From the IMG/VR virus record IMGVR_UViG_3300028844_006119, positions 78,187 to 142,186 of that record: 64,000 nucleotides of DNA; one strand, given 5' to 3'. The position numbers and the translations under genes are program-made. The stretch is from a virus. This document shows positions 33,573-42,817 of the stretch, one piece after another. Numbering within the stretch: position 1 is the stretch's first letter; the number at the start of each line of letters is the position of its first letter. Under the pieces are notes generated by a model, which had not been told where the DNA came from, ran no database searches, and worked only from the letters and a program-made list of their open reading frames with translations.

Positions 33573-34139
33573 ATGAAACTGATGATCAGAAACACATCTA
33601 GGGATAAGACGACCGCTGCCATGCGAAAAGCGCGGCCTGGAGATGTCCAGCCAAACCCTACGATCAAGAAGGTCAGACTTCCTCCCGGCGGATCCCTTAC
33701 CGTTGATTCCAATGATCTGAGCAGCCTCGACGCACGGCTGATTCAGAAGCTTATGGGCTGTGGATGCCTCCGCACATTTGCGATGACATCCTCGGGGCCT
33801 ATGCGCGCTATCGATGCCGATGAGATCGGAGAGCTGTGTGATCTTTCGATCCCTGTTCCCCCTCCGGCGCCTGCGCCCGCACCCACGATTCCTGAGCCCG
33901 AGCCCGCAGTCGAAGAGATTGTGGCGGCCCCCGAGCCTGAACCGGAACCCGAACCGGAACCCGAACCGGAGCCAGAGGAAGACCTCGGCCCCGAAGAGGC
34001 TCCATACCTAGAAGCGGAGCTAAAGGCGATGAAAAACGTTGACCTTCGCTCCATCCTTTCTGACATGGACTTCGGCCGGACTACCGGCATGAACAAGTCC
34101 TCCCTAGTCAACGCAATCCTCGAGATGCAGGAGTCTTAA
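33573..34139 (+). CDS. Head-associated protein with Pro-Glu linker and SAP/HeH-like end
   Basis: The 188-residue protein has an N-terminal small beta domain (VRLPPGGSLTVDSNDL), a long linker of Pro-Ala and Glu-Pro repeats (residues about 95-140), and a C-terminal helix-extension-helix (KAMKNVDLRSILSDMDFGRT). The last resembles SAP/HeH nucleic-acid-binding domains. It lies just after the capsid gene and before a related gene. A role in the head or head-tail join is likely. Confidence 0.65.
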   Translation: MKLMIRNTSRDKTTAAMRKARPGDVQPNPTIKKVRLPPGGSLTVDSNDLSSLDARLIQKLMGCGCLRTFAMTSSGPMRAIDADEIGELCDLSIPVPPPAPAPAPTIPEPEPAVEEIVAAPEPEPEPEPEPEPEPEEDLGPEEAPYLEAELKAMKNVDLRSILSDMDFGRTTGMNKSSLVNAILEMQES

Positions 34140-34140
34140 A

Positions 34141-34617
34141 ATGCCGCAGGTTCGCATTCACAACATCACCGATCGTCCCAATGTCGATACCCCTGCGTAC
34201 GCAGTCAAGGTTGCGGGTCAGCGGGTTCGCCCCGGCAAGTCTATTTCCGTGGATGATGGCCTGCTGTCTCCTAAGTTTCGTAAGCTGCACGGCACGGACA
34301 TTTGGATTGGGGCACAGGTCCCCGCCAAGTACAAGGCCACCAGCAAGGCGGCTCTCCGGGCCCTCAACGAGAACACCCCTCCGATGACGGCAGACCAGGC
34401 ACGCGAGTACTTGGCGACCCTTCCGAAGAGCGATCTTCTCCAGCTGTGTGATCATATGAGCCCCTCGCTCTCCTTCGCCAAGGAGCCTTCCAGCCGGATG
34501 CTCGTGGTCAAGGTCGCACGCGCTGCCTTCTCCGATTCTCGAGTTCTGAGCCCAGAGCACTTCTTCTGGCTCCGGCGATGGAACAAGCAGGGCAATACCT
34601 TCGTTGAGCGCGACTGA
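34141..34617 (+). CDS. Paralogue-like head-tail region protein
   Basis: This 158-residue protein starts one base after the previous stop. Its N-terminal part (VAGQRVRPGKSISVDDGLL) parallels the N-terminal beta domain of the preceding protein (LPPGGSLTVDSNDL), and its second half contains a helical ADQAREYLATLPKSDLLQLC region like the other's C-terminal domain. The pair may have arisen by duplication. Probably a connector or head protein. Confidence 0.6.
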   Translation: MPQVRIHNITDRPNVDTPAYAVKVAGQRVRPGKSISVDDGLLSPKFRKLHGTDIWIGAQVPAKYKATSKAALRALNENTPPMTADQAREYLATLPKSDLLQLCDHMSPSLSFAKEPSSRMLVVKVARAAFSDSRVLSPEHFFWLRRWNKQGNTFVERD

Positions 34618-35114
34618 TGTTCTCCACCACCACTCAGATCCCGGCAGCAAGCAAAAGAATGAACCAGATGGTGGCGATGATTCGCCTCTATCTTCGGGAC
34701 TTTCCCGAGCTGAACCGGCTGATTAGTGGTGAGGAGACCAGTGACCGTATGATCGCCTGGTCGATCATCGATGCCCTCGACGACTACAACACGACTCCTC
34801 CGTTCATCGGGGCGGCTAGTCTCACCAGCTTCCCCTCCACCTCGCTATTGCGCGAGGGGGCTGTAATCCGAATTCTCGAGTCCGTCGGACTCTTGCAGGT
34901 TCGGAATCAGATGAACTACTCGGACGGAGGGGTCTCTGTTTCGGTCTCCGATAAGGCACCTCTGTTGATGGGCTGGATTCAGATGTTCCGGCAATCCTAT
35001 GAGCAGAAGAAAGTCCGCATCAAATCGTCTATGAACGTAGAGATGGCGTTCGAGGGAGACGGAATTCACTCCGAATACTTCGTCGTCAACGGCATCTACT
35101 TCTCTGGCTTTTAG
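34617..35114 (+). CDS. Neck or head-completion-like protein
   Basis: The ATG overlaps the previous stop (TGATG). The 165-residue protein has a helical N-terminal half (MVAMIRLYLRDFPELNRLIS, SIIDALDDYN) and a compact beta half, like small connector proteins that follow the capsid gene in many phages. There is no tag or membrane segment. The role is inferred from order: capsid, connectors, sheath, tube. Confidence 0.6.
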   Translation: MFSTTTQIPAASKRMNQMVAMIRLYLRDFPELNRLISGEETSDRMIAWSIIDALDDYNTTPPFIGAASLTSFPSTSLLREGAVIRILESVGLLQVRNQMNYSDGGVSVSVSDKAPLLMGWIQMFRQSYEQKKVRIKSSMNVEMAFEGDGIHSEYFVVNGIYFSGF

Positions 35115-35123
35115 GAGCTCTAA

Positions 35124-35972
35124 ATGTCTGACTGGTTCAAGAATCCCGCCTCTGAAATCCCCGATGAGATGTGGAGAGCTCCTGCCCCCATGCAGCGCCA
35201 GGCGGACGCCGTGGTGATGTGGGCTGAGCTCACGGGCAAGCACGCTTCCTTCGACGGCGTCAAGGCGTTTGGGCAAACCCTTCGGCTAAACCCGCGAAGT
35301 GATGATCTAGAGAATGCCTTTGCTCACTATGAGAAAAAGACGGGCAAACGTAGGAACCAGATGTCCCAGAGAGACGTCTACAACTCTTTGCGGGCTACGG
35401 GCATGGGAAAGTCCGCCGCATTCAAGCCCCTCTGGGAGCAACAGGGCGTCAAATCGTGGGCACAGGAAGATGCTTTGATGGCGGCCATCAAAGCCGAGGC
35501 TACTCCTGCAAGAAAGGCAAAGCTTATTCAGAGGCTCCGTAAGTTAGAGAGCTCCAACCTAGAAGGGGATTACGGCATTAAAAGTGCCTCCCTTGCTGAG
35601 ATGGTGGGGCACAAAGAAGCCGCCTGGAAGCCTGGAGTCAAAAAGGCCATTCACATGGCTGGGGACAACATCGAGCTCACGGGTGCTGCAATCGGAGCGC
35701 CACTTGGCGGCCTAAAGGCATACACGGACTATCGTGAGGGGAAGGGTGGGATTAGCAAGGCCGAGGCAACCCTTAAGGGGGAGATCACCAAGGCGCAGTC
35801 TCAGAAGGCGGACAAGAAGCGGATCGCTAAGCTGAGGCAGAAGCTCCAGACCGCCAAGTCCCGCAGAGAGAACATCGGCGCAACGACCGCAAAGGGGATC
35901 GGCCTCGGGGCGACGACTGGAGCCCTCGGCATGCACGCAATTAAGCGGATGCGCGGGGCAGGGCCGAAGTGA
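35124..35972 (+). CDS. Virion-type protein with Gly-rich segments
   Basis: The 282-residue protein has a helical N-terminal domain (residues 1-140), an Ala/Glu/Lys-rich middle with IKSASLAEMVGHKEAAW, and hydrophobic Gly/Ala segments (GAAIGAPLGGL, GLGATTGALGMHAIKRM) separated by a Lys-rich coiled coil. It belongs to the Gly-rich late family and may be an internal or tail-tip ejection protein. No family is recognised. Confidence 0.65.
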   Translation: MSDWFKNPASEIPDEMWRAPAPMQRQADAVVMWAELTGKHASFDGVKAFGQTLRLNPRSDDLENAFAHYEKKTGKRRNQMSQRDVYNSLRATGMGKSAAFKPLWEQQGVKSWAQEDALMAAIKAEATPARKAKLIQRLRKLESSNLEGDYGIKSASLAEMVGHKEAAWKPGVKKAIHMAGDNIELTGAAIGAPLGGLKAYTDYREGKGGISKAEATLKGEITKAQSQKADKKRIAKLRQKLQTAKSRRENIGATTAKGIGLGATTGALGMHAIKRMRGAGPK

Positions 35973-36847
35973 TCAAGTTTTGCAATGAAAGAGTGCTCTC
36001 TTTTGAGCTGGATTACCTGGACGTCATGTGGGAAATCGAGCCCACAACTGAGGACGTTCAGGAGTACCAGTTCTTTGTAGAGCGCTCTGAGGCGGAGGCA
36101 GGGCCTTGGCTTCAGATTGCAGGACCCCTCGTCGATGTCTACCGATTCCGGGACAACGCTACTCCCCAGATTACGACCAATGCCCGGACTCTCTTCTACC
36201 GAGTAAAGGCACTTCATTCCCCTACCGGAAGGATTGTCTACTCTCCTCTTTTCGACCAAGAGGGGCCTATTTCTTTACACGCTAAAGAAATGGTGAGACT
36301 GGAGAGAGTGCTGTTTGAGGAATTCGTCGCAATCCACTGTTGGATTTTCCCTCGCCGCACGTTTGGGCAGAGATGCCCGAACTGCTATGACGACGTCCTG
36401 GACAAAGTCATTGATGACTCCTGCCCTACCTGCTGGAGTACCGGATTCAGTGGCGGTTACCACCACCCCATCTCTTTTTGGGCCCAGATTGATGCCCCAG
36501 AGCAAACGGAGCAGGTGTCTCTTGAGGACCACCGAAGGGTGCTGTATTACCAGATTCGGTGTGGCCCAAGCCCCGCGCTGAAGCCTATGGACCTAATCAT
36601 CGATCACCAAAACAGAAGGTACCGGGTGGTGACGGTCTCCGGCACTGCCCGACTGGGGGTAACTGTTCGGCAGGAGGCACGTCTGGTCCAGATCCAGAGG
36701 GGCTCCATCGAGGACAAGATCCCGCTGAAGGTAGATACTGCTACAGTAAAGAGATTCCCAGAAAAGGTCTTTACCAACCCCCACTCGTTAGAGGCCGCAG
36801 AGCCTGACATCTCTAGCATCTTCGGTGCCTACGGATACACCCCATGA
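35969..36847 (+). CDS. Neck or connector protein with a zinc ribbon
   Basis: The GTG start overlaps the previous stop. The 292-residue protein opens with a fibronectin-III-like beta domain (residues about 10-90), then a four-cysteine ribbon (CPNC and CPTC about 18 residues apart, near residues 130-150), then a beta-rich C-terminal domain. Order before the tail genes suggests the head-tail interface. No exact family is recognised. Confidence 0.65.
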   Translation: MIKFCNERVLSFELDYLDVMWEIEPTTEDVQEYQFFVERSEAEAGPWLQIAGPLVDVYRFRDNATPQITTNARTLFYRVKALHSPTGRIVYSPLFDQEGPISLHAKEMVRLERVLFEEFVAIHCWIFPRRTFGQRCPNCYDDVLDKVIDDSCPTCWSTGFSGGYHHPISFWAQIDAPEQTEQVSLEDHRRVLYYQIRCGPSPALKPMDLIIDHQNRRYRVVTVSGTARLGVTVRQEARLVQIQRGSIEDKIPLKVDTATVKRFPEKVFTNPHSLEAAEPDISSIFGAYGYTP

Positions 36848-37200
36848 CGAATCGCAAGACGGACAACGGAAGGCCCTTCACTCGAGGGATGCTTCTTCCG
36901 GCTGCAGCAACCGGCGCTGGGATGTTTGCCGGAGGCATGATGGGTGCCGCCGGAGCACGGGCCATTCTCCGCTCCCCCGGTATGGCAGAAAAGCTCCGCA
37001 GAATGAGCCCGGCACAAAGAAAGGTCTTCGGCGAGCGAGCCCTTCTGGTGACTAATACCGCAGGCAACATGGCTGGGGCTGGGGCCGGGTACCTCGCCCA
37101 CTCGCTCTTTCAGGACGAGATGGACAAGAGAAAGAAGAGCAGGGAGAAGACTGCCTCCGCGTTTCTCTACTGCTTGGAGTACCTAAACAGCTATGAGTAG
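36844..37200 (+). CDS. Small Gly-rich membrane-type virion protein
   Basis: This 118-residue protein overlaps its neighbours on both sides. It has two Gly/Ala/Met-rich hydrophobic segments (AAATGAGMFAGGMMGAAG and NTAGNMAGAGAGYLAH) separated by a basic linker, and a C-terminal SREKTASAFLYC with the K-x-A-S site. It belongs to the same architectural group as the proteins at 12755, 26198 and 44941. Confidence 0.65.
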   Translation: MTNRKTDNGRPFTRGMLLPAAATGAGMFAGGMMGAAGARAILRSPGMAEKLRRMSPAQRKVFGERALLVTNTAGNMAGAGAGYLAHSLFQDEMDKRKKSREKTASAFLYCLEYLNSYE

Positions 37201-38032
37201 CCCCACTATCAGACGATCTGCGCTTGAGTTGGGCCGGGGAGACGACCCAGTTGTCTACTCCCTGCGTCTATACGTGCAGTATCTTCAGGGGCTTTTTAAC
37301 TTCATGCCTAAGGGCTCCTTTTATTGGGACCCAGACAAGGAAGTCTCTGAGATCGTCATTAGGGCGCAGGCTCCTTTAGATCTCAAGACGGTAGGGAAAC
37401 GCCCCGCGATCACTGTGGTGATGGGCCCATATAACTTCTCCAATATCGGCCTCGACAATCTTTTATCGTATAATCCTCGGACGGGGGCTCGGGTCCGAAC
37501 GGATCTGATCAGCGGCCACTTGGTGGTATACTGTATAGCGAATTCGGACATCCTGGCGATGAGGCTGTCCCACCTGGTCGCGCACCACACTCGAGTCAAC
37601 CAGCGCCTACTGGAGAGCCCGGGAGGATTTCATTCTATCGCTCGACCTGCCCCTCAGGTAAACTCCCCCAGCCCTCCGGGACAGCTGGTGATGGGTGACC
37701 CAGGACAGCTGATCATGACTCAGGTCAATATCCCCTTTCAGATGCAATGGACGTGGGAAACTACCCCAAAGCAGTCCGCTCAGTTAAGGTCGCTTAGCAT
37801 GATCACCGATAACCGCCGCCCCTCAGAGGTTGAATATCAGGAGCCTACGCAGGTAGAATCAATTACTCTTGCTATGTCGACTTCTGATGTGCGGGTGCGT
37901 CGATTAAACAATAGAAGTATCATCACCCAAAGTGACGGACTTCCCACCAGTTCAAAGCCCTCGGTAGTCAAGATCCACGATGGTATTGATGACTTCCAAA
38001 CTTCCGGCCTAGAATCTTTTCAGGAGAATTAA
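37193..38032 (+). CDS. Tail completion-like protein
   Basis: The ATG lies inside the end of the previous gene and the gene stops three bases before the sheath start. The 279-residue protein is beta-rich in its first half (VYSLRLYVQYLQGLFNF, RPAITVVMGPYNFSN) with a Pro/Ser linker and a second beta region. Gene order between neck proteins and sheath matches tail terminator or completion proteins. The assignment is by position. Confidence 0.55.
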   Translation: MSSPTIRRSALELGRGDDPVVYSLRLYVQYLQGLFNFMPKGSFYWDPDKEVSEIVIRAQAPLDLKTVGKRPAITVVMGPYNFSNIGLDNLLSYNPRTGARVRTDLISGHLVVYCIANSDILAMRLSHLVAHHTRVNQRLLESPGGFHSIARPAPQVNSPSPPGQLVMGDPGQLIMTQVNIPFQMQWTWETTPKQSAQLRSLSMITDNRRPSEVEYQEPTQVESITLAMSTSDVRVRRLNNRSIITQSDGLPTSSKPSVVKIHDGIDDFQTSGLESFQEN

Positions 38033-38035
38033 TCA

Positions 38036-41000
38036 ATGGCTTCCGAGACCCGCCCTGGCGTTATCGTTGTGCAGGAGCTTTCAGAGACGCCCGCGGCTGT
38101 CTCGGCCCCTACACTTGTTCCTGTTGTTGTCGGCCCTTGCTATCAGATCGTCGAGGCTCTTGAGAGCGACGGCTCTCTGAATGCAGACGCACAGTATGCC
38201 GACGAGCAGTACAACCAGGTGGCACTTGCCATCCCGCAGGCAGATCTGCCTGACCCCCGCAGCAACATCACCGAAGTCAATATCGATGAGTCGCAGGTGG
38301 GCCTGAGTCTGTACTTCGGTGGCCTGCTGGCCACGGTTGCGCGGGGCTCCAACAGCAGCACTGGGTCTTCCTTCCTTAAGGGAGTCAACCTCTGCGCGAA
38401 GCCCGCAATCTTCACGGACGAAGTCAGCGGCACCTACGATTTCACCAGCTACGGCGATGCCGGTGCGCTGCTGACTCTGGCCTTTGATCTTCCCAGCTCC
38501 TCCGTCACCTCCAACGACGTGACGATTACGTTCACTGGTTCGATGACGGCAACCGAGGTTGCGGACGCGATCAATGGCGCTGTGGGCGCAGATGTCGCCG
38601 AAGTCGTCGACAGCACCAACAGCTACGGGATCTCCAGCTTTACTAGCGCCGCTTACGAGCTGGTTCTGATCTACACAGCAGGGTTCGGCGCGACCTCGAA
38701 CATCACTGTTCGGGCCAACGGCTCGGCTCTCGCAGTCCTCTTCACCGGACTGTCCACCTCCGTGGACCACCGCATCGAAGGTGCTGGCTTCCGCGGAGAG
38801 GATGATGATGACGGAGACCTCACTACGCCTTGGATCGAGTGGCACCGCGGGGCGTACAAGTTTGGTACCCCCGGTACCGCGCTGACAGGCAACGCCTCCG
38901 CAGATGACGCGTTCAACACTTCCGGCGGCCCCGGCCCCTCTGCTGCAGACTTTGTGGGGCTCATTGACCTGAATGGTGCGTACACCGGCTCCAAGGCCAC
39001 GGATGTCACCTTTACCGGAAGTGCTCCGGTCGTTCCTCTTTCGGCAGCCACGACCACCCTCGAAGGGGATGAGTTCTGGGGCGATGGCTCTCAGGTCGGA
39101 GACGGCGTAATCACTGTCGTAGAGCAGCGACGGTTTAAGGTCGGCGTCCTGGACAACGCACTGTCTACCTTTGACGGTAACGGTGACCCCACTTCGGCGG
39201 TCTACACTACCCTCGAGGTCAACACCCCCTCCCACGGAACCCCGTTTTCTCCGAAGTACTCGTACTTCGTTGCGAACAACTTGGTCTACGGGGAGGTCAC
39301 TCCCGAGGGAACTGCAGCCGCAGTCACGGGCTCGATCACTGGCCTCGCTCCGCAGTCGGCCACGGTTTATACCTCGACGGTTTCTTCTTCCTGGCTCACG
39401 GCTATGCCGGCCACCGACGTACTCCTGTCTGGGGGCACTCTGACCATCCAGATCACGGAGGACGGAGTTCAGGGTGACGAAGTTACCTTTAACTTTGCCG
39501 AAGGTGCCGCGCACGCTGGTGCGTATGCGACCGTCGCAGAGATTGCGGCCGATCTGACCTCCGGGTTTGACGGTGTCACAGTTACTGCGTTTGATTCTGA
39601 TGGCGACGGAGAGGATGACTCCCTGGTCTTCCAGACCACTAAGACTGGCTCCGACCAGAGCATCAGCGTGAAGACGACGGGCACCAACAGCATCGCGTCT
39701 AGCTTGGGCATCACCTCTACCCTTACCGGTACCGGTAAGGACTACGAGTTCGCAGAGCAGGCGATCATCACGGGCGATTACATCACCGTGCCGCTGCCCT
39801 CCGACCAGAGCGCTGCCATTGAGTTCACCGTCGTTGACTCCTTTGGTACGCATACCTTCGACGCAGGGGCTGCCGCTACCACAGCACTGGCGGACCTGGA
39901 TGCTCTCGGACAGGCAATCTCGGGAGACACCTCGCACGCCAGTGGCGTCTACAGCGTCAACCTGAACGCGACCTCTGGCGGCTTTGAAGTCGCGACTCTG
40001 TACTTCATCGACGAAGACGGAGATGTCATCACCAACCCTGTCGGCGCCCTCAATGGTCGCATGGTCATCAAGACCACGCAGGGCGGTAGCAGCGTCGACG
40101 TGTCCGTGGATTCTACGGACGACACGGATCTGATCCTTCTCGGCTTCACGGACACCGGCTTCGCTGCGGAGCTCAGCGGTGACGTCGTGGATGGAAGTAG
40201 CATCCTTGTAAACACCGCTGGCGATACTCTCACGGTGTACGACGGCACTACGACTTGGACGTTCACCGCTTCCGGGGACATTACTACGGCGGCTGCGCTA
40301 GTCGCTGCGCTGAACGATGATGCTGAGGCACAGTGGGGCGGAGATGCTGCTGCGGTAACTGCGGCGGCTCACTTCTTTGTGGTTCCCCAGTCTGTTGTGG
40401 GAACGAACCAGATCGGGGTCCGGCTAATCAACGGCGGAACTCTAACTCTAGGCGGCACCCAGACTCAGAGCCTTACCGGCGGAGCCGACGACTCGGTTGC
40501 AGCGGCCAGCAACACCGATACCGGAGTGGATGAGCTCTCGGGCACGCGCCTGGCGTTCACCCTCGATGAGAACCCTTACGTCTACGAGATCGACTTCACG
40601 TCGAACTCGCTCGACGACGGTGTCACTCTCATCAACACCACTATCGGCGGCTCTTCCGACATCGCCTCTGAGAGCGGCGGTGCCTTGGCACTGACCTCCA
40701 GCTTTGCTGGTGCGGCTTCTCGGGTCACGATTGACGACACAACGACTGCTGAGGTCACCAACGACAACGCCGAGGACGCAGGTACGGTCCTGGGAGTTAC
40801 CAGTGGTGATTCGACAGGCTCTGGCCGCCCCAACCCTGATTTCTACCAGGACGGTTCCGGCACGGTGTACGTCGGCGCGAACATCCTGCGAAACCGAAGC
40901 ACTGGCGTTCCGTACAGCCTGGCTTCCGCCCTTGCAGACATCTACTTTGACTATGTCGGCCTCCGGCTGGATGTCTCGCCTGCTGCTGCCGACCCGGCGC

Positions 41001-42349
41001 TGCTGAGCTTCAACGATGTGACCACGATGATTGCGGCCATTGGCCCGGTCAGCACGGACAACCCGTTGGCTCTTGCCTGCTTCCTGCAGCTCTCGAACGC
41101 TCCCAGTCAGTCGGTCTCGGCTCTGGGCCTCAGCGAGACTTCCGCCGCCGCACCCCTGGGTTCGGTGACGGCACATGCAGAGGCTCTGGACTTCCTGGAG
41201 GCTAAGGAGGTCTACGCAATCGCTCCTCTGACGGATGATGGATTCGTTCATCAGCTGTACGCGACGCACGTAGAGTCCATGTCCGCTCCTTCCGAGCGGG
41301 GTGAGCGCATCGCCATCGTGTGGGCTCCGCAGCCTACCCGTGACACGGATGACTCCATCCAGTCCGGCACAGACGCGGAGACCAACGGCACCGACAGCTC
41401 AGTGACTCTGGGAAGCAACCCAGTCAGTGCCATCATCGGTGCGGGCGCCTCGGATGTTTCCGCTCTCACCGTGGCGGACGGCATCTACATGGAGGTGGTC
41501 ATCGTCAGCCTCGGGTCTACCGAGGTCCGAAACTACAGCCTCTCGTCTCAGACCGGCGTGATCAGTGCCTTCCGCACTTCTTTCGCCTCGGGCGAGAATG
41601 ACGATGGCTTCTACTCGACCACCGCATTGGATGGAGATGCTGGGTACACCAGCATGACCTACGCTATTCGTAAGCGTGGGGAACTCCTGTTGGTGACGGG
41701 AACGACCATCCCCGACTATGGGGCGATTGCAACCGCCGCCGCCGCGACTGGAGCTTCTTACGCCAGCCGTCGTGTCTTCCATGTCTACTGTGACTCGGTC
41801 GATACTTCGATCGACGGTGTTGTGACCAACGTGCCCGGCTACTACACCTGCGCTGCGATCACCGGCATGATTGCTGAGCAGCCTCCGCAGCAGCCCTTTA
41901 CTCGCCTGTCCATGACCGGTTTCTCCAAGGTGTACGGCTCTGACGACACCTTCAGCGAGAACCAGATGGACACTATCGCTGATGGGGGTCGGTACATCCT
42001 CATCAACCAGGGTGGTCGGATCGCATCCCGCCACCAGAGGTCTACCGCGAGTACCAGTATCGAGGCTCGTGAGCTCTCGATTACTAAGGCGATTGACTAC
42101 CTGGCCAAGGGTCTTCGGGCCACGAACCGGGTGTACATCGGTCGTTACGTCATCAACCCCGGATTTATCGACCAGCTGGTCATGTCGAACGAGGGTTTCC
42201 TCGCTCGCACCGTCCAGTCGGGCGTGGTGAACTCCGCCGCACTTAAGAGCGTGCTCCAGGATGAGAGTGCGCCCGATACAGTCCTCATTGAGGTCGAGGT
42301 TGCCCCGGCCTACCCCTGCAACAAGATTCGAATCACCATCGTTTCGTAA
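38036..42349 (+). CDS. Giant tail sheath protein
   Basis: Both ends fit a contractile sheath: the N terminus (RPGVIVVQELSETPAAVSAPT) and the C terminus (SITKAIDYLAKGLRATNRVYIGRYVINPG, ending in a beta strand). The middle is greatly enlarged to 1437 residues, about twice the length of T4 gp18. The extra sequence (residues about 130-1000) consists of several beta-rich units of similar style, each with an ADL/DAL helix and a strand ending in ISV or VDV-like motifs, reminiscent of hook-IN type modules. These units probably decorate the outer surface of the tail. It is followed by two small genes and the tube gene. Confidence 0.8.
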   Translation: MASETRPGVIVVQELSETPAAVSAPTLVPVVVGPCYQIVEALESDGSLNADAQYADEQYNQVALAIPQADLPDPRSNITEVNIDESQVGLSLYFGGLLATVARGSNSSTGSSFLKGVNLCAKPAIFTDEVSGTYDFTSYGDAGALLTLAFDLPSSSVTSNDVTITFTGSMTATEVADAINGAVGADVAEVVDSTNSYGISSFTSAAYELVLIYTAGFGATSNITVRANGSALAVLFTGLSTSVDHRIEGAGFRGEDDDDGDLTTPWIEWHRGAYKFGTPGTALTGNASADDAFNTSGGPGPSAADFVGLIDLNGAYTGSKATDVTFTGSAPVVPLSAATTTLEGDEFWGDGSQVGDGVITVVEQRRFKVGVLDNALSTFDGNGDPTSAVYTTLEVNTPSHGTPFSPKYSYFVANNLVYGEVTPEGTAAAVTGSITGLAPQSATVYTSTVSSSWLTAMPATDVLLSGGTLTIQITEDGVQGDEVTFNFAEGAAHAGAYATVAEIAADLTSGFDGVTVTAFDSDGDGEDDSLVFQTTKTGSDQSISVKTTGTNSIASSLGITSTLTGTGKDYEFAEQAIITGDYITVPLPSDQSAAIEFTVVDSFGTHTFDAGAAATTALADLDALGQAISGDTSHASGVYSVNLNATSGGFEVATLYFIDEDGDVITNPVGALNGRMVIKTTQGGSSVDVSVDSTDDTDLILLGFTDTGFAAELSGDVVDGSSILVNTAGDTLTVYDGTTTWTFTASGDITTAAALVAALNDDAEAQWGGDAAAVTAAAHFFVVPQSVVGTNQIGVRLINGGTLTLGGTQTQSLTGGADDSVAAASNTDTGVDELSGTRLAFTLDENPYVYEIDFTSNSLDDGVTLINTTIGGSSDIASESGGALALTSSFAGAASRVTIDDTTTAEVTNDNAEDAGTVLGVTSGDSTGSGRPNPDFYQDGSGTVYVGANILRNRSTGVPYSLASALADIYFDYVGLRLDVSPAAADPALLSFNDVTTMIAAIGPVSTDNPLALACFLQLSNAPSQSVSALGLSETSAAAPLGSVTAHAEALDFLEAKEVYAIAPLTDDGFVHQLYATHVESMSAPSERGERIAIVWAPQPTRDTDDSIQSGTDAETNGTDSSVTLGSNPVSAIIGAGASDVSALTVADGIYMEVVIVSLGSTEVRNYSLSSQTGVISAFRTSFASGENDDGFYSTTALDGDAGYTSMTYAIRKRGELLLVTGTTIPDYGAIATAAAATGASYASRRVFHVYCDSVDTSIDGVVTNVPGYYTCAAITGMIAEQPPQQPFTRLSMTGFSKVYGSDDTFSENQMDTIADGGRYILINQGGRIASRHQRSTASTSIEARELSITKAIDYLAKGLRATNRVYIGRYVINPGFIDQLVMSNEGFLARTVQSGVVNSAALKSVLQDESAPDTVLIEVEVAPAYPCNKIRITIVS

Positions 42350-42361
42350 TAGGAGAACAAA

Positions 42362-42808
42362 ATGGCCGTTTCCGCAACAGCTAAGTCCCTCATCAACGCC
42401 GACAGCTACAGCACCAAGTGGCATCAGAAGCGCATTCACCGCAAGCTGGATGACCGCGATGATGTCCTGGACGAGGCTCTTCAGATCATCGAGTCCCATG
42501 ACGCAAGTGCGCTTCCCCGCATGACCGGCATGACCGGCTTCGGTCTTTCTCAGGCCAGCCCCGGCTCGTCCTCCGCGACTCTGACTGTCGGAGGAGCCGG
42601 CTGCACGGCTGCCTCTACGGTCACGCTTGTCCTGGGCGCTACTTCCATCGATGTCACTGCCGGCGTCAACGAGGTCACGGTCGACACCGACGGCGACGTA
42701 GACACCGTTATTGCGGCTACTACCGCAGGCGGTAAGGACGTAGTCCCGGTCTACCTGACGGTGGATGGTGTGCTTTGCCCCGTCATCACCCTGATTACTC
42801 TGGCCTAA
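42362..42808 (+). CDS. Small tail-associated protein, paralogue 1
   Basis: This 148-residue protein shares its N-terminal 50 residues in pattern with the next gene (KWHQKRIHRKLDDRDDVLDEAL against RWTSERVERRLDDRDDLLSEGL as motif parts). Its C-terminal part is a separate Thr/Val/Gly-rich beta domain (LTVGGAGCTAASTVTLVLGA). It lies between sheath and tube genes. I infer an appendage or decoration of the tail with a shared attachment helix. Confidence 0.65.
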   Translation: MAVSATAKSLINADSYSTKWHQKRIHRKLDDRDDVLDEALQIIESHDASALPRMTGMTGFGLSQASPGSSSATLTVGGAGCTAASTVTLVLGATSIDVTAGVNEVTVDTDGDVDTVIAATTAGGKDVVPVYLTVDGVLCPVITLITLA

Positions 42809-42817
42809 GATAAGTAA

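Noticed and set aside
33920-33972. Repeated Glu-Pro codons resembling a repeat array
   Set aside because: It is a simple in-frame Pro-Glu linker, not a CRISPR array: no spacers and unit length of six bases.
38081-39937. 618-codon open frame on the strand opposite the sheath gene
   Set aside because: It is a shadow of a GC-rich coding frame: Arg/Gly/Val-rich composition, no domain and no ribosome binding site. The sheath frame has clear family ends.
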